From positions 1 to 64,000 of the forward strand of contig BAIF02000062.1 of assembly GCA_000509105.1 (NCBI GenBank): a stretch of DNA of 64,000 nt. Direction: 5' to 3'. Source of the stretch: Clostridiales bacterium VE202-21 (GTDB taxonomy: Bacteria > Bacillota > Clostridia > Lachnospirales > Lachnospiraceae). This document shows, one piece after another, positions 1 to 8,331 of this stretch (position 1 is its first letter; every line of letters begins with the position of its first letter). The notes beneath the pieces were generated by a model. That model was given only the letters and a program-made list of their open reading frames with translations. It made no database searches and was not told the DNA's origin. Both the position numbers and the translations under genes were made by a program.

Positions 1-93
1 CTTGGTGCATCCAGGCGGAAGATAACCATGTGGTGGGCGCTTCCGGGGGCAGCGGATGAGGGATGAGATGTGTTTTGGGTGGGCGCAGGGGGG

Positions 94-642
94 TTAAAAT
101 AGCAGGAGGCCGAAGTAGGTTACTGTGTTGGGGCCGTTTATGTAGCGGACTTTGGCTGTTTTGGAGAGGCGCTGGACATTGATTCCGAAGCCTTCTACGG
201 CAGGTGTGAGGGTTCCGGGCATGCGGCAGGGGGCGTCGGGGTATGTGCAGGTCTCGCAGTGGATACAGCCCTCGTTGGAGAGCAGGAGGTAGGGGAATCT
301 GCTGCCAAGGAGTCCGCGCAGTCTCGCGGATACTTGTTGGAATTCTTTGTGGCCTTCCTGCATTCCTTCTACATCGAAGGAATCTTCCAGGTCGTATTTT
401 CCGGTGAATACCATGCCGTTTTCGAATGCCAGACATCGGGCTTTGCATTCGCTGACGGTGCCTACGGCAGGGGGACAGGCCCAGGATTTTCCGTATTGGC
501 CGCAGCCGTTTGACTGGCAGATCCGGCGGACTTCATCCTGAAACAGGATGTCGGCGGTTGATATAAAACCATACTCGTAGATACCAATTTCTTTTAGCTG
601 GGATTCGTCCGGTATGCAGGGAAATGTTTTTTCTTCAGACAT
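94..642 (-). CDS. DUF2284 family cysteine-rich metal-binding protein
   Basis: A 182-aa cytoplasmic protein of the DUF2284 type, whose biochemical role is not established. Cysteines form the family pattern: C42, C47 and C56 (the last in an ACPP motif), then a C-terminal cluster at C126, C129, C132 and C139 that resembles an iron-sulfur or zinc site. No signal peptide or membrane segment is seen. The ATG is preceded by AAAGGAA nine bases upstream. The next gene upstream on the same strand is a cytidylate-kinase-like gene about 100 bp away, so the two may be co-transcribed. The family assignment is firm; metal binding is inferred from the cysteines. Confidence 0.85.
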   Translation of the reverse strand: MSEEKTFPCIPDESQLKEIGIYEYGFISTADILFQDEVRRICQSNGCGQYGKSWACPPAVGTVSECKARCLAFENGMVFTGKYDLEDSFDVEGMQEGHKEFQQVSARLRGLLGSRFPYLLLSNEGCIHCETCTYPDAPCRMPGTLTPAVEGFGINVQRLSKTAKVRYINGPNTVTYFGLLLF

Positions 643-744
643 GATTGATAATTCCTTTCCATGAATTTTTATAGTGACCCGGGAGTATGTGAATATGGCC
701 GGATGTTACATCTTTGGGCCGTCATATGTGTTTTTAATAGCTTC

Positions 745-1374
745 CTATTCTTCGGCCATTCCCTTGTAAATCAGTTCCAGATACCTGACTGCCCGGTCCA
801 TTCCTAGTTTGCTTATGTTCAGGATCATATCATGAGTACTTACAGCATCCCATTCATTTCCGGTATATGTCTCATAGTAATAACGGCGTTCTCTGTCGAT
901 CTTTTTCATCTTATCGGCGGCCTTCCGTTCAGTCAGTCCGTAGAGTTCCATCGTTCTCTTTACCCTGTCTGCCTTGTCTGCACAGATGAAAACATTCAGG
1001 CATTCCTCCTGTTCCCGCAGCACATAATCCGCACATCTTCCAATAAATACAGCCGGTCCCTTCTGAGCCAGACCGCGAATCAAATTACACTGTACGTAGA
1101 ACATCTTGTCAGTCAAAGGCTGTTGGTAATCTACTCGTCCAACATAGTCCATCATAGTTCCCGGCGGATATGCGTATGTTGTTAAAAAACCGTTCAATGC
1201 AGTTTCATCAACGGTATTAGCCCTCTCTTCGCTGATACCTATTTTTTCAGCTGCAAGTTCAACAAGGTTTTTATCGTATAATGGTAGATTCAACCGCTCT
1301 GCAAGCCGCGCTCCTATTTCACGCCCACCGCTTCCGAATTCCCTGCCTATCGTGATCATTACATTCTTTGACAT
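745..1374 (-). CDS. Cytidylate kinase-like family protein
   Basis: A 209-aa P-loop protein of the cytidylate-kinase-like family common in clostridia. A glycine-rich nucleotide loop (GREFGSGGREIG, residues 10-21) follows the first beta strand, and the C-terminal half is rich in basic residues, as in a nucleotide kinase lid. These proteins sit apart from the housekeeping Cmk, and their substrate is generally not proven. An AAAGGAG site lies nine bases before the ATG. Length is normal for the family. Confidence 0.85.
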   Translation of the reverse strand: MSKNVMITIGREFGSGGREIGARLAERLNLPLYDKNLVELAAEKIGISEERANTVDETALNGFLTTYAYPPGTMMDYVGRVDYQQPLTDKMFYVQCNLIRGLAQKGPAVFIGRCADYVLREQEECLNVFICADKADRVKRTMELYGLTERKAADKMKKIDRERRYYYETYTGNEWDAVSTHDMILNISKLGMDRAVRYLELIYKGMAEE

Positions 1375-1667
1375 AATTTACAGCTCCTTTCTATTATTTT
1401 AGGTTTATGCTCTCTATCTACTTTTATTATACTTAATTTATTAGATAACGACAAGATGAATCTCATAACTGCGGGACAGGCTGCTGCTTTTCACACCTTT
1501 GGGGCGTGTGCCGTAACTGCGGGACGCCTGCACCTACCTTTTCATTTCGTATCCACCTCCTTTCACAAGTCTAAACTTGTCTTTTGCTTCCGAATACAGT
1601 ATGATTTATATAGCAGATATTTTTCCATCAATCGTACATTAAGCATAATTGCAGAGGAGCAGCAGGC

Positions 1668-2768
1668 ATGGGAAGAACGCGGAGAAAACGAAAGTTTGGT
1701 ACAACTGAAAAAAGGATGCTTACAGGCTGCTTTATGCTGGTAGTGAGCGCGCTTCTTACTGTGCTTTCAGGGCAGTCACTGAGGATGGCTGAATGGTATT
1801 CCACCCATATCTATTCGGTGATTGTGTCTGCGGTGGGACGGTTTTCCGGTTTATTTTCCTGCTCATTGGCTGAATTGTGCTTGTATGTTCTGGTGCTTTT
1901 GACAGTGGGCTCCCTGATCCACGCGGTTGTGGAAGCGGCCAGAAGAGGAAGCGGGGGCGCTGTCATGCTAAGGTGGGCTTCCGGACTGTTTTTGACGTTC
2001 TCTATTCTAATGGTGTTATACGTGGTAAACTGCGGTATTAATTACAGACGGGTTTCATTCTCTGAAAAATCGGGCATTGAGACGACTGCATATACGGTGG
2101 AAGACCTCAAACAGGCCTGCCTGTGGCTGACAGAGGAAGTAAATACAAGGGCCGGTCAGGTGAAACGGGATGAGAACGGGGTGATGATGCTGGAGTGCGC
2201 GGAGGAAAAAGACGCGGTGAATGCCATGCAGGCGCTGGGCAGACAGTATCCCGCGCTTGAGGGATATTATCCAAGACCGAAAGGGCTTCTTGTATCAGAG
2301 ATCCTTTCCTATCAGGGTCTGACCGGTGTTTATGTTCCATTTACTGTGGAGGCGAATTATAACAAAGACATGACTGCCTACAATATTCCGTTTACGGCCT
2401 GCCATGAACTGTCACATCTGCGTGGATTTATGCAGGAGGAAGAAGCCAACTTTATCGCATTTCTTGCGTGCAAGGATGCAGAACGCGGAGACTTTCAGTA
2501 CAGCGGATACCTGATGGGCTGGATCTATAGTATGAATGCCCTGCGACGTGCGGATGCAGAAGCATGGCAGGAGGTAAGGGCGGCGCTCGATGAGAGAGTG
2601 GAGGCCGATCTCCAGGCCAACAGCCGGTTCTGGGCAAAGTATGACGGGGCAGTGGCAGAAGTGTCGAATAAAGTAAACGATACATATCTCAAGGCAAACG
2701 GACAGGAAGACGGAGTAGAAAGCTATGACCGGATGGTGGACTTAATTGTGGGGTACTGGATGAAGTAG
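1668..2768 (+). CDS. DUF3810 family membrane-anchored zincin-like protein
   Basis: A 366-aa protein with three hydrophobic segments in its first third (about residues 18-36, 65-87 and 103-122), followed by a long soluble domain. That domain carries HELSH at 246-250 and a downstream acidic cluster (EEEAN, 257-261), which fits an HExxH zinc-protease site with a third glutamate ligand. This is the DUF3810 architecture; proteolytic activity is inferred from the motif only. The ATG follows AGGAG with an 8-base spacer. It has the opposite orientation to the two genes on its left, and a strong hairpin follows it. Confidence 0.82.
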   Translation: MGRTRRKRKFGTTEKRMLTGCFMLVVSALLTVLSGQSLRMAEWYSTHIYSVIVSAVGRFSGLFSCSLAELCLYVLVLLTVGSLIHAVVEAARRGSGGAVMLRWASGLFLTFSILMVLYVVNCGINYRRVSFSEKSGIETTAYTVEDLKQACLWLTEEVNTRAGQVKRDENGVMMLECAEEKDAVNAMQALGRQYPALEGYYPRPKGLLVSEILSYQGLTGVYVPFTVEANYNKDMTAYNIPFTACHELSHLRGFMQEEEANFIAFLACKDAERGDFQYSGYLMGWIYSMNALRRADAEAWQEVRAALDERVEADLQANSRFWAKYDGAVAEVSNKVNDTYLKANGQEDGVESYDRMVDLIVGYWMK

Positions 2769-2798
2769 AATTTCTACTGGCGGTGAAGGTGTTTTGCA

Positions 2799-2823
2799 GG
2801 TCTGCGCAGCAAATGCGCAGACC
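2799..2823 (+). terminator. Hairpin after the DUF3810 gene
   Basis: A perfect 10-bp stem (GGTCTGCGCA with its complement) closes a 5-base loop 31 bp after the stop codon. There is no U tract after the stem, so it could be a transcript-end stabiliser and not a classical intrinsic terminator. Confidence 0.4.
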
Positions 2824-2877
2824 CGTCTGAAGGGATACAGTTTGGCTGCAGTTTATAAATAAAAATTAGTAAAAGGC

Positions 2878-2906
2878 TTGATTTTTGAGGCGAGTTATGG
2901 TAATAT
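2878..2906 (+). promoter_or_regulatory. Probable promoter of the tRNA-Glu/tRNA-Cys pair
   Basis: TTGATT, a 17-base spacer and TAATAT lie about 46 bp before the 5' end of tRNA-Glu. This fits a sigma-A promoter for the two tRNA genes. Confidence 0.55.
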
Positions 2907-2952
2907 AGACAACGGTCACTGCAAAAGCGGTGGCACTTATAGATTATATTAT

Positions 2953-3024
2953 GGCTCCTTGGTCAAGCGGTTAAGACATCGCCCTTTCACGGCGGTAACA
3001 CGGGTTCGATTCCCGTAGGAGTCA
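2953..3024 (+). tRNA. tRNA-Glu (anticodon UUC)
   Basis: A 72-nt cloverleaf. The acceptor arms GGCTCCT and AGGAGTC pair with one G-U, the anticodon loop holds TTC, and the T arm is CGGGTTCGATTCCCG. CCA is not encoded. It is followed after 6 bp by tRNA-Cys. Confidence 0.97.
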
Positions 3025-3030
3025 TACTAA

Positions 3031-3101
3031 GGCGCAGTAGCCAAGCGGTAAGGCGTGGGTCTGCAACACCCTGATCACCGGTTCAAATCCGGTCTGTGCC
3101 T
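3031..3101 (+). tRNA. tRNA-Cys (anticodon GCA)
   Basis: A 71-nt cloverleaf with acceptor arms GGCGCAG and CTGTGCC, anticodon GCA, and T arm CCGGTTCAAATCCGG. CCA is not encoded. An identical copy lies on the minus strand at 25580-25650. Confidence 0.97.
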
Positions 3102-3105
3102 CTGG

Positions 3106-3141
3106 AAAAAGCCCGGAAATTCAAGATTTCCGAGGCTTTTT
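3106..3141 (+). terminator. Intrinsic terminator of the tRNA pair
   Basis: A GC-rich stem (AGCCCGGAAAT paired with ATTTCCGAGGCT, with one bulged base) is followed at once by a run of six T, directly after tRNA-Cys. Confidence 0.85.
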
Positions 3142-3265
3142 TGCTTTCCGGTAAAGAAAGACTTACCAGACAGTAACATCATAGATAAAATCGAATGTAA
3201 GGCTGATTGACATCCGGCAGGTAAAAGACTATGATAGTTTTATAAATCAGTGAAACAAATCAACC

Positions 3266-3363
3266 ATATGCTGAAGTGTTTTGACCCCTTATTTTTCCGC
3301 TTTGCTGAAAACCTGCCCACAGAGCATGCTTTACAGTGTGCGTTTGTACATACTTCAGCATAT
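3266..3363. repeat. Widely spaced 12-bp inverted repeat upstream of the DUF6506 gene
   Basis: ATATGCTGAAGT at 3266-3277 recurs as its exact reverse complement at 3352-3363, just before the ribosome binding site of the next gene. The 74 bases between include a smaller AGCATGCT palindrome. The arms could form a long-range leader stem or be paired operator half-sites; the sequence does not decide. Confidence 0.35.
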
Positions 3364-3385
3364 ACATTAAGAAAGGAGATTTCCA

Positions 3386-3688
3386 ATGTTTGAATGTGCA
3401 TTTATCTATGTAGCCGATGGCGTGAATGAAGAGATGAAAAAGGTAGTTATCCCATGTGCGGAGCTCAATTTGAATGTGGTGGGTGTTGAAAACTATGATG
3501 AAGCAGAAATCGCGGCCAAAGAAATGGTGGACAAGGGCTGTAAAGCAATTGAATTATGTGCAGGGTTTGGCTACGAAGGCGTTGCCAGAGTTAAAAAAGC
3601 GGTTGGCCCGGATATTGCGGTGGGAGCAGTAAAATTTGACTGCCATCCGGCTTTCGGATATAAAAGCGGTGACGAAATGTTTCAGTAG
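3386..3688 (+). CDS. DUF6506 family small protein
   Basis: A 100-aa soluble protein matching the DUF6506 family, function unknown. It shows alternating strand/helix segments with a conserved-looking CAGFGYEG stretch near residues 58-65 and a C-terminal VKFDCHPAFG segment. The ATG follows AAAGGAG with a 7-base spacer. It is a single gene: a minus-strand terminator follows and the convergent lysR gene lies 135 bp away. Confidence 0.75.
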   Translation: MFECAFIYVADGVNEEMKKVVIPCAELNLNVVGVENYDEAEIAAKEMVDKGCKAIELCAGFGYEGVARVKKAVGPDIAVGAVKFDCHPAFGYKSGDEMFQ

Positions 3689-3713
3689 TTTTGACAATAC
3701 AAAACTCCAAGGT

Positions 3714-3753
3714 AAAAGAAAAAGCGCTTTCAGCAGTGTGCTGAAGGCGCTTT
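3714..3753 (-). terminator. Terminator of the lysR gene
   Basis: A stem of about 15 bp (AAAGCGCTTTCAGCA against its near complement) with a 3-base loop. Read on the minus strand, the stem is followed by a T-rich stretch (TTTTTCTTTT), so it should terminate lysR. It may also insulate the convergent DUF6506 gene. Confidence 0.75.
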
Positions 3754-3823
3754 GTGCGTAAGAGTGAGGCGGCATGGGTTAAACGCTTTCCTGGTTACTC
3801 AATATTTTAAAGATAATATCATT

Positions 3824-4699
3824 TTAATGCATGAGCCGCAAATATAAAATAAACTCTTTTAAAGCCGGAGTGATCTCTTCGGCTTTATTTTTTATGCAGC
3901 AGACGGGAAGGTTCACTTTTGGGACCAAAGGGATCACTGCTATATTCTCACTGTGGAAGGTCTGAAAGTTTTTCTTTGGCAGCAGGCTGATACCATCACC
4001 GATTGAGATTGAGCTGATGATGGATTCAACCCTCCCGGTGCGCAGTATTTCAGGATTGATTTTGTTTTTATGGAACAGCCGGAGACAGAGTTGGTGAACG
4101 GTAGTGTAGGGGTTCATCAGGATAAAGGACTCCTGGCTGCATTCCTGGATGGTAAGCTCCTGTTTATTGGCAAGCGGGTGGCCGGAAGGCAATACAACGA
4201 CAAGCTCATCCTGTGCAACCTCCCAGGTGCGGTGCAGCTTTGTATCGGCAAGGCCTTCTCTTGCAATAATCACATCGTATTTCCCCATGGCAAGGCCTTC
4301 CAAAAGCTCGTTTTCCTCCAGCTCGCTAAGATTGATCATAATATCCGGATGGAGCTTGGAAAATTCCCGAAATCGGGGGATAAACTGGTACTGGTTCAGA
4401 ATCGGCAGTATCCCTATGTGGAGTTTGAGCTGCTTAGATTGCTGATAGGTTTTCAGCTGTTTCATCAGTTGGTGGTACTGGGAGGCGAGCGGCAGTGAGT
4501 TTTTATAGAAAAACTGGCCCGCATCCGTCAGATGTGCAGTTCTTTTACTTCGGTCAAAAAGCTGCACGTCCAATTCTTTTTCAAGCTTTATAATCTGTTT
4601 GGAAAGTGAAGATTGAGAGATATGTAAGGATTCGGCCGCATCAAAGAAAGTTTTGTGTTTTACAATCTCAATAAAATAATCCAATTGTTCAAATGTCAT
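3824..4699 (-). CDS. LysR family transcriptional regulator
   Basis: A 291-aa regulator with an N-terminal winged helix-turn-helix (TFEQLDYFIEIV then AAESLHISQSSLSKQI) and a C-terminal LysR substrate-binding domain. The ATG at 4699 has AAAGGAG seven bases upstream; a longer reading frame back to 4762 lacks such a site. The gene is divergent from the UbiD operon, and a perfect 23-bp palindrome lies in the shared region, so it most likely activates that operon and represses itself. The effector is probably an aromatic acid related to the UbiD substrate, which is inference from context. Confidence 0.92.
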   Translation of the reverse strand: MTFEQLDYFIEIVKHKTFFDAAESLHISQSSLSKQIIKLEKELDVQLFDRSKRTAHLTDAGQFFYKNSLPLASQYHQLMKQLKTYQQSKQLKLHIGILPILNQYQFIPRFREFSKLHPDIMINLSELEENELLEGLAMGKYDVIIAREGLADTKLHRTWEVAQDELVVVLPSGHPLANKQELTIQECSQESFILMNPYTTVHQLCLRLFHKNKINPEILRTGRVESIISSISIGDGISLLPKKNFQTFHSENIAVIPLVPKVNLPVCCIKNKAEEITPALKEFILYLRLMH

Positions 4700-4714
4700 A
4701 TGATCTCTCCTTTG

Positions 4715-4737
4715 ATTCATTCCATTCTGGAATGAAT
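4715..4737. promoter_or_regulatory. Palindromic LysR operator
   Basis: A perfect 10+3+10 palindrome built on ATTCATTCCA. Its centre lies about 63 bp before the predicted start of ubiD transcription, the usual position of a LysR recognition site. It also touches the minus-strand -10 box (TATAAT, 4736-4741) and probable start of lysR itself, which fits autorepression. Confidence 0.7.
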
Positions 4738-4753
4738 TATAACACAAGTTGAA

Positions 4754-4782
4754 TTGATCCACCAGATAAATAGCATTAAAAT
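4754..4782 (+). promoter_or_regulatory. Probable promoter of the UbiD operon
   Basis: TTGATC, a 17-base spacer and TAAAAT, about 44 bp before the ubiD start codon. The non-consensus elements fit an activator-dependent promoter. Confidence 0.55.
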
Positions 4783-4825
4783 AAAATCAATCTAAAAGCA
4801 ATATAAAAGCAAAGGAGAGAATGAA

Positions 4826-6292
4826 ATGGAGAAAAAAGTAGTGGATCTCAGAAGCGCGTTGGAATTGTTGAGGGAAATGCCCGGACAGTTGATTGAGACG
4901 GATGTACCTGTTGAGCCGATGGCAGAATTGTCAGGAGTATACCGTCATGTAGGAGCAGGCGGTACGGTAATGCGTCCGACAAAAGAAGGTCCTGCGATGA
5001 TCTTTAACAACATCAAAGGCCATCCTGATGCACGGGTGGCAATCGGAGTTATGGCAAGCCGTAAGAGAGTGGCAGCACTGTTCGGATGCAAACCGGAAGA
5101 GGTTGGCAAGATGTTATACAAAAGCGTAGACAATCCGATTCCGCCGGTTCTTGTAAAAGATGCACCGTTATGCCAGCAGGTAGTACATAAAGCAGAAGAT
5201 CCTGATTTTGATCTTTTTAAACTTGTTCCGGCTCCAACAAACACACCTGTAGATGCGGGTCCTTACATCACACTTGGTATGTGCTATGCAACTCATCCGG
5301 AGACAGGACTGAGTGATGTTACCATTCACCGCCTCTGCATTCAGGGAAAAGATGAACTCTCTATTTTCTTTACACCTGGTGCGCGTCACATCGGGGCTAT
5401 GGCAGAGCGCGCAGAGGAACTGGGACAGAAACTTCCTATCTCCATCAGCATAGGTGTAGATCCGGCCATTGAAATTGGTTCCTGCTTCGAGGCGCCTACA
5501 ACACCAATGGGATATGACGAACTGGCAGTAGCCGGAGCACTGAGAGGAGAACCTGTAGAACTGTGCCAGTGCCTGACTGTAAATGAGAAAGCAATCGCTA
5601 ATGCAGAGTACGTAATTGAAGGCGAGATCCTTCCGAATGTACGTGTAAAGGAAGACCAGAACAGCCATACAGGCTATGCAATGCCTGAGTTCCCGGGATA
5701 TACAGGACCGGCATGTGATCAGTGCTGGACAATCAAGGTAACAGCAGTGACTCACAGAGAGAAGCCAATCATGCAGACCTGTATCGGACCAAGCGAAGAG
5801 CACGTATCTATGGCCGGCATTCCAACAGAAGCAAGTATTTACGGAATGGTAGAAAAAGCAATGCCTGGCAAACTCCAGAACGTGTACTGTGCATCTGCAG
5901 GCGGTGGAAAATATATGGCGGTAATGCAGTTTAAAAAGACTGTTGCAAGTGATGAAGGAAGACAGAGACAGGCAGCATTGGTTGCATTTACTGCATTTAG
6001 TGAATTGAAGCATATCTTCCTCGTAGATGAGGATGTGGACTGCTTTGATATCAATGATGTGCTCTGGGCCATGAACACCAGATTCCAGGGAGATGTAGAT
6101 ATTATTACCATCCCGGGCGTAAGATGCCATCCGCTGGATCCATCAAATGATCCTGCATGCTCACCGAGTATCAAAAACCGCGGAATCGCCTGCAAGACAA
6201 TCTTTGACTGCACCGTGCCGTTTGACCAAAAAGAAAGATTTAAGAGAGCACAGTTTATGGATGTTGATCCAACACATTGGGTGAAAGACTGA
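4826..6292 (+). CDS. UbiD family prenylated-FMN-dependent decarboxylase
   Basis: A 488-aa UbiD-superfamily (de)carboxylase, expected to use prenylated FMN to decarboxylate an aromatic or alpha,beta-unsaturated acid reversibly. Recognisable parts are the MRPTKEGPAM beta segment near the N terminus, an arginine near R169 (TIHRLC) in the cofactor region, and MPEFPGYTG (from M286), which corresponds to the catalytic glutamate loop usually written GEFTGY. Length is typical. AAAGGAG precedes the ATG by eight bases. UbiX starts 11 bp downstream and an LpdD-like protein follows, which points to the hydroxyarylic-acid (gallate/protocatechuate) group and away from ubiquinone synthesis. The substrate is unknown. 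Confidence 0.92.
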   Translation: MEKKVVDLRSALELLREMPGQLIETDVPVEPMAELSGVYRHVGAGGTVMRPTKEGPAMIFNNIKGHPDARVAIGVMASRKRVAALFGCKPEEVGKMLYKSVDNPIPPVLVKDAPLCQQVVHKAEDPDFDLFKLVPAPTNTPVDAGPYITLGMCYATHPETGLSDVTIHRLCIQGKDELSIFFTPGARHIGAMAERAEELGQKLPISISIGVDPAIEIGSCFEAPTTPMGYDELAVAGALRGEPVELCQCLTVNEKAIANAEYVIEGEILPNVRVKEDQNSHTGYAMPEFPGYTGPACDQCWTIKVTAVTHREKPIMQTCIGPSEEHVSMAGIPTEASIYGMVEKAMPGKLQNVYCASAGGGKYMAVMQFKKTVASDEGRQRQAALVAFTAFSELKHIFLVDEDVDCFDINDVLWAMNTRFQGDVDIITIPGVRCHPLDPSNDPACSPSIKNRGIACKTIFDCTVPFDQKERFKRAQFMDVDPTHWVKD

Positions 6293-6303
6293 GGATATAA
6301 GCT

Positions 6304-6876
6304 ATGGAAAAGAAGAGGATTATAATAGGAGCCACAGGGGCAAGCGGACTTCCTATACTGCATACTTGCCTGGAATTAATTCGGGAAGCCGAAGATTACG
6401 AATCTTATCTGATCATGAGTGATTCGGCAAAAATAACGCTGAAGCAGGAGACTTCTTATACGGTGGAAGAAATATGCCAAAGTGCGGATCATGTCCTGAA
6501 CATGACCGAGATCGGAGCCGCTCCTGCGAGTGGGTCCTTCCGTACAGAGGGGATGCTCATTGTACCCTGCAGTATGAAGACAATAGCCGGAATTCACGGC
6601 GGGTATGCAGATAATCTGATTCTTCGGGCAGCAGACGTAACAATAAAGGAGCAGAGGCCTCTGGTGCTGGCGGCAAGAGAGACCCCCTTAAGCCCGATCC
6701 ATCTGAGAAATCTTTACGAACTTTCTATGATGCAGGGAGTTCGGATTATCCCGCCAATGATGACCTTCTATCACAGGCCGGAAAATATAGACGAGATGAT
6801 CTATCACACTGCAGCAAAACTGGTAGAGCCATTTGGAATAGATGCCAGGAAATTTCGAAGATGGAATGGACTATAA
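6304..6876 (+). CDS. UbiX family flavin prenyltransferase
   Basis: A 190-aa flavoprotein that should make prenylated FMN from FMN and dimethylallyl phosphate for the UbiD enzyme encoded just upstream. It has the GATGASG phosphate-binding turn at residues 9-15 and the family signature from SGSFRT through VPCSMKTIAGI. The C-terminal RETPLSPIHLRNL segment is also typical. Spacing to ubiD is 11 bp, so the two are translated from one message. Length matches the family. Confidence 0.93.
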   Translation: MEKKRIIIGATGASGLPILHTCLELIREAEDYESYLIMSDSAKITLKQETSYTVEEICQSADHVLNMTEIGAAPASGSFRTEGMLIVPCSMKTIAGIHGGYADNLILRAADVTIKEQRPLVLAARETPLSPIHLRNLYELSMMQGVRIIPPMMTFYHRPENIDEMIYHTAAKLVEPFGIDARKFRRWNGL

Positions 6877-6965
6877 CATTATAACATTAACCTTTACAGA
6901 AAGACAACAGGCTGTAATAAAATCGGTGCAGTCCTGCAAATTTGAGAGGAAGAGGAGTAAGTGAC

Positions 6966-7697
6966 ATGCCAATAGGAGTAATTATAAATGCATTGTCCGT
7001 CGTAATCGGCGGAGTATTAGGAACGGTACTGAGCAAAAAACTGTCAGCAGAATTTAAAGCACAGATTACGATGGTATTCGGAGTGTGTTCCATGGGAATG
7101 GGAATCAGCACTATCGGATTAATGGAAAATATGCCCGCTGTAATCTTTGCGATTGTAATCGGGACAGGGCTTGGACTTGTCATCCATCTTGGCGCCGGCA
7201 TCAATAAAGGTGCAGCTGGTATGCAGAAGGTGATCAGTAAATTCGTAAAAGGTTCCAACAGCTCATTGCCGGAAGAAGAATTCATGAGTACCCTCATTAC
7301 AATTATTGTACTGTTTTGTGCAAGTGGTACAGGTATCTATGGATCTATCGTGGCAGGAATGAGCGGAGACCACTCCATTTTGATCTCCAAATCAATTCTG
7401 GACTTATTTACAGCAGCTATTTTTGCATGCAATCTGGGGGCGGTAGTATCCCTGATCGCAGTGCCGCAGTTTATAATCTTCGCTTTACTGTTTTTCGGAG
7501 CAACCATCATCTTCCCGCTGACTACACCGGCGATGATTAATGACTTCAAGGCTTGCGGCGGATTTCTGATGCTGGCAACCGGTTTCCGCATGGTAAATAT
7601 AAAGAAGTTCCCAACAGCAGATATGATACCCGCGATGATTATTGTAATGCCGTTGTCCTATCTATGGGTGACGTATATAATGCCGCTTGTTTCTTAA
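6966..7697 (+). CDS. DUF554 family membrane protein
   Basis: A 243-aa polytopic inner-membrane protein of the DUF554 family with about seven hydrophobic segments. Glycine-rich helices near the N terminus (INALSVVIGGVLGTVLS) and a GTGLGLVIHLG segment are typical. The function of the family is unproven. The ATG at 6966 follows GAGGAG with an 8-base spacer; an in-frame TTG at 6942 has no such site. Because it lies inside the UbiD/UbiX/LpdD operon it may move the substrate or product, which is inference only. Confidence 0.85.
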   Translation: MPIGVIINALSVVIGGVLGTVLSKKLSAEFKAQITMVFGVCSMGMGISTIGLMENMPAVIFAIVIGTGLGLVIHLGAGINKGAAGMQKVISKFVKGSNSSLPEEEFMSTLITIIVLFCASGTGIYGSIVAGMSGDHSILISKSILDLFTAAIFACNLGAVVSLIAVPQFIIFALLFFGATIIFPLTTPAMINDFKACGGFLMLATGFRMVNIKKFPTADMIPAMIIVMPLSYLWVTYIMPLVS

Positions 7698-7801
7698 ATT
7701 ACGGACTATTTAAACACGCAGATATGGTATGGGAACGTAACAGTTAAGACCGGCCTGGACTGTACCGTGGGAAATAAAATAGATACATAGGAGTATGTAA
7801 G

Positions 7802-8161
7802 ATGGAATGGACAATTATACTGTCATTTGCAACGTTAAAAATTCAAGTGAAACGACTGGGAGAGGATTATTATATCATCATGCAGGGCGGTGACAAGCCG
7901 CATATCGGATGTACGGTTCTCTCCATACCCAGACCCTCTCTGAGCGGAGATGGGAGCATCAGCGTTACATCCTCCACACTGAATGTGACGGGGCATAAAG
8001 ACGACATTATCTGCCGCTATGTGGCGGAAGAGGTATGCCGGAAAAAGAATGCAGTAACGGTGTGCAGCGGTGGTTTTCACACGGACGGAATCACAGAAAA
8101 AGAGATCATAGAAGTACAGCAGACCGTGAAACAATTTGCAGCAGACCTGGAAATTCCCTAG
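7802..8161 (+). CDS. LpdD-like prenylated-flavin chaperone family protein
   Basis: A 119-aa protein that resembles LpdD, the small third component found with LpdB (UbiX) and LpdC (UbiD) in gallate-type decarboxylase systems. LpdD-like proteins are thought to assist prenylated-flavin handling or enzyme maturation. Recognisable segments are GGDKPHIGCTVLS near residue 29, a serine/threonine-rich strand (SISVTSSTLNVTGHKDD), and a VTVCSGGFHTDGIT turn. No membrane segment is present. The ATG has AGGAG eight bases upstream. Its presence with UbiD and UbiX supports a hydroxyarylic-acid decarboxylase system. Confidence 0.75.
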   Translation: MEWTIILSFATLKIQVKRLGEDYYIIMQGGDKPHIGCTVLSIPRPSLSGDGSISVTSSTLNVTGHKDDIICRYVAEEVCRKKNAVTVCSGGFHTDGITEKEIIEVQQTVKQFAADLEIP

Positions 8162-8331
8162 TACATCAGTGTATTAATATTTCGGTAACAAGTGTCTGAT
8201 ACCTGCGTATACCGGATCGGTCATATAGTTATAGATACAGAATAAATAAGCTCTCTTCGGAAATACTTTATAGGAATATGTTTTTAAAGCGAAACGTATC
8301 TGAAATCGTATTTGGAGAAGGGGGCTTTTTT

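Noticed and set aside
1456-1743. 95-codon frame before the DUF3810 gene and a TAACTGCGGGAC direct repeat (1466 and 1514)
   Set aside because: The frame overlaps the true gene, has no ribosome site and no protein-like pattern; the 12-bp repeat has only two copies and no context.
5168-6130. Long minus-strand reading frame of 320 codons opposite ubiD
   Set aside because: Cysteine- and histidine-rich shadow of the UbiD gene with no ribosome site or family features.
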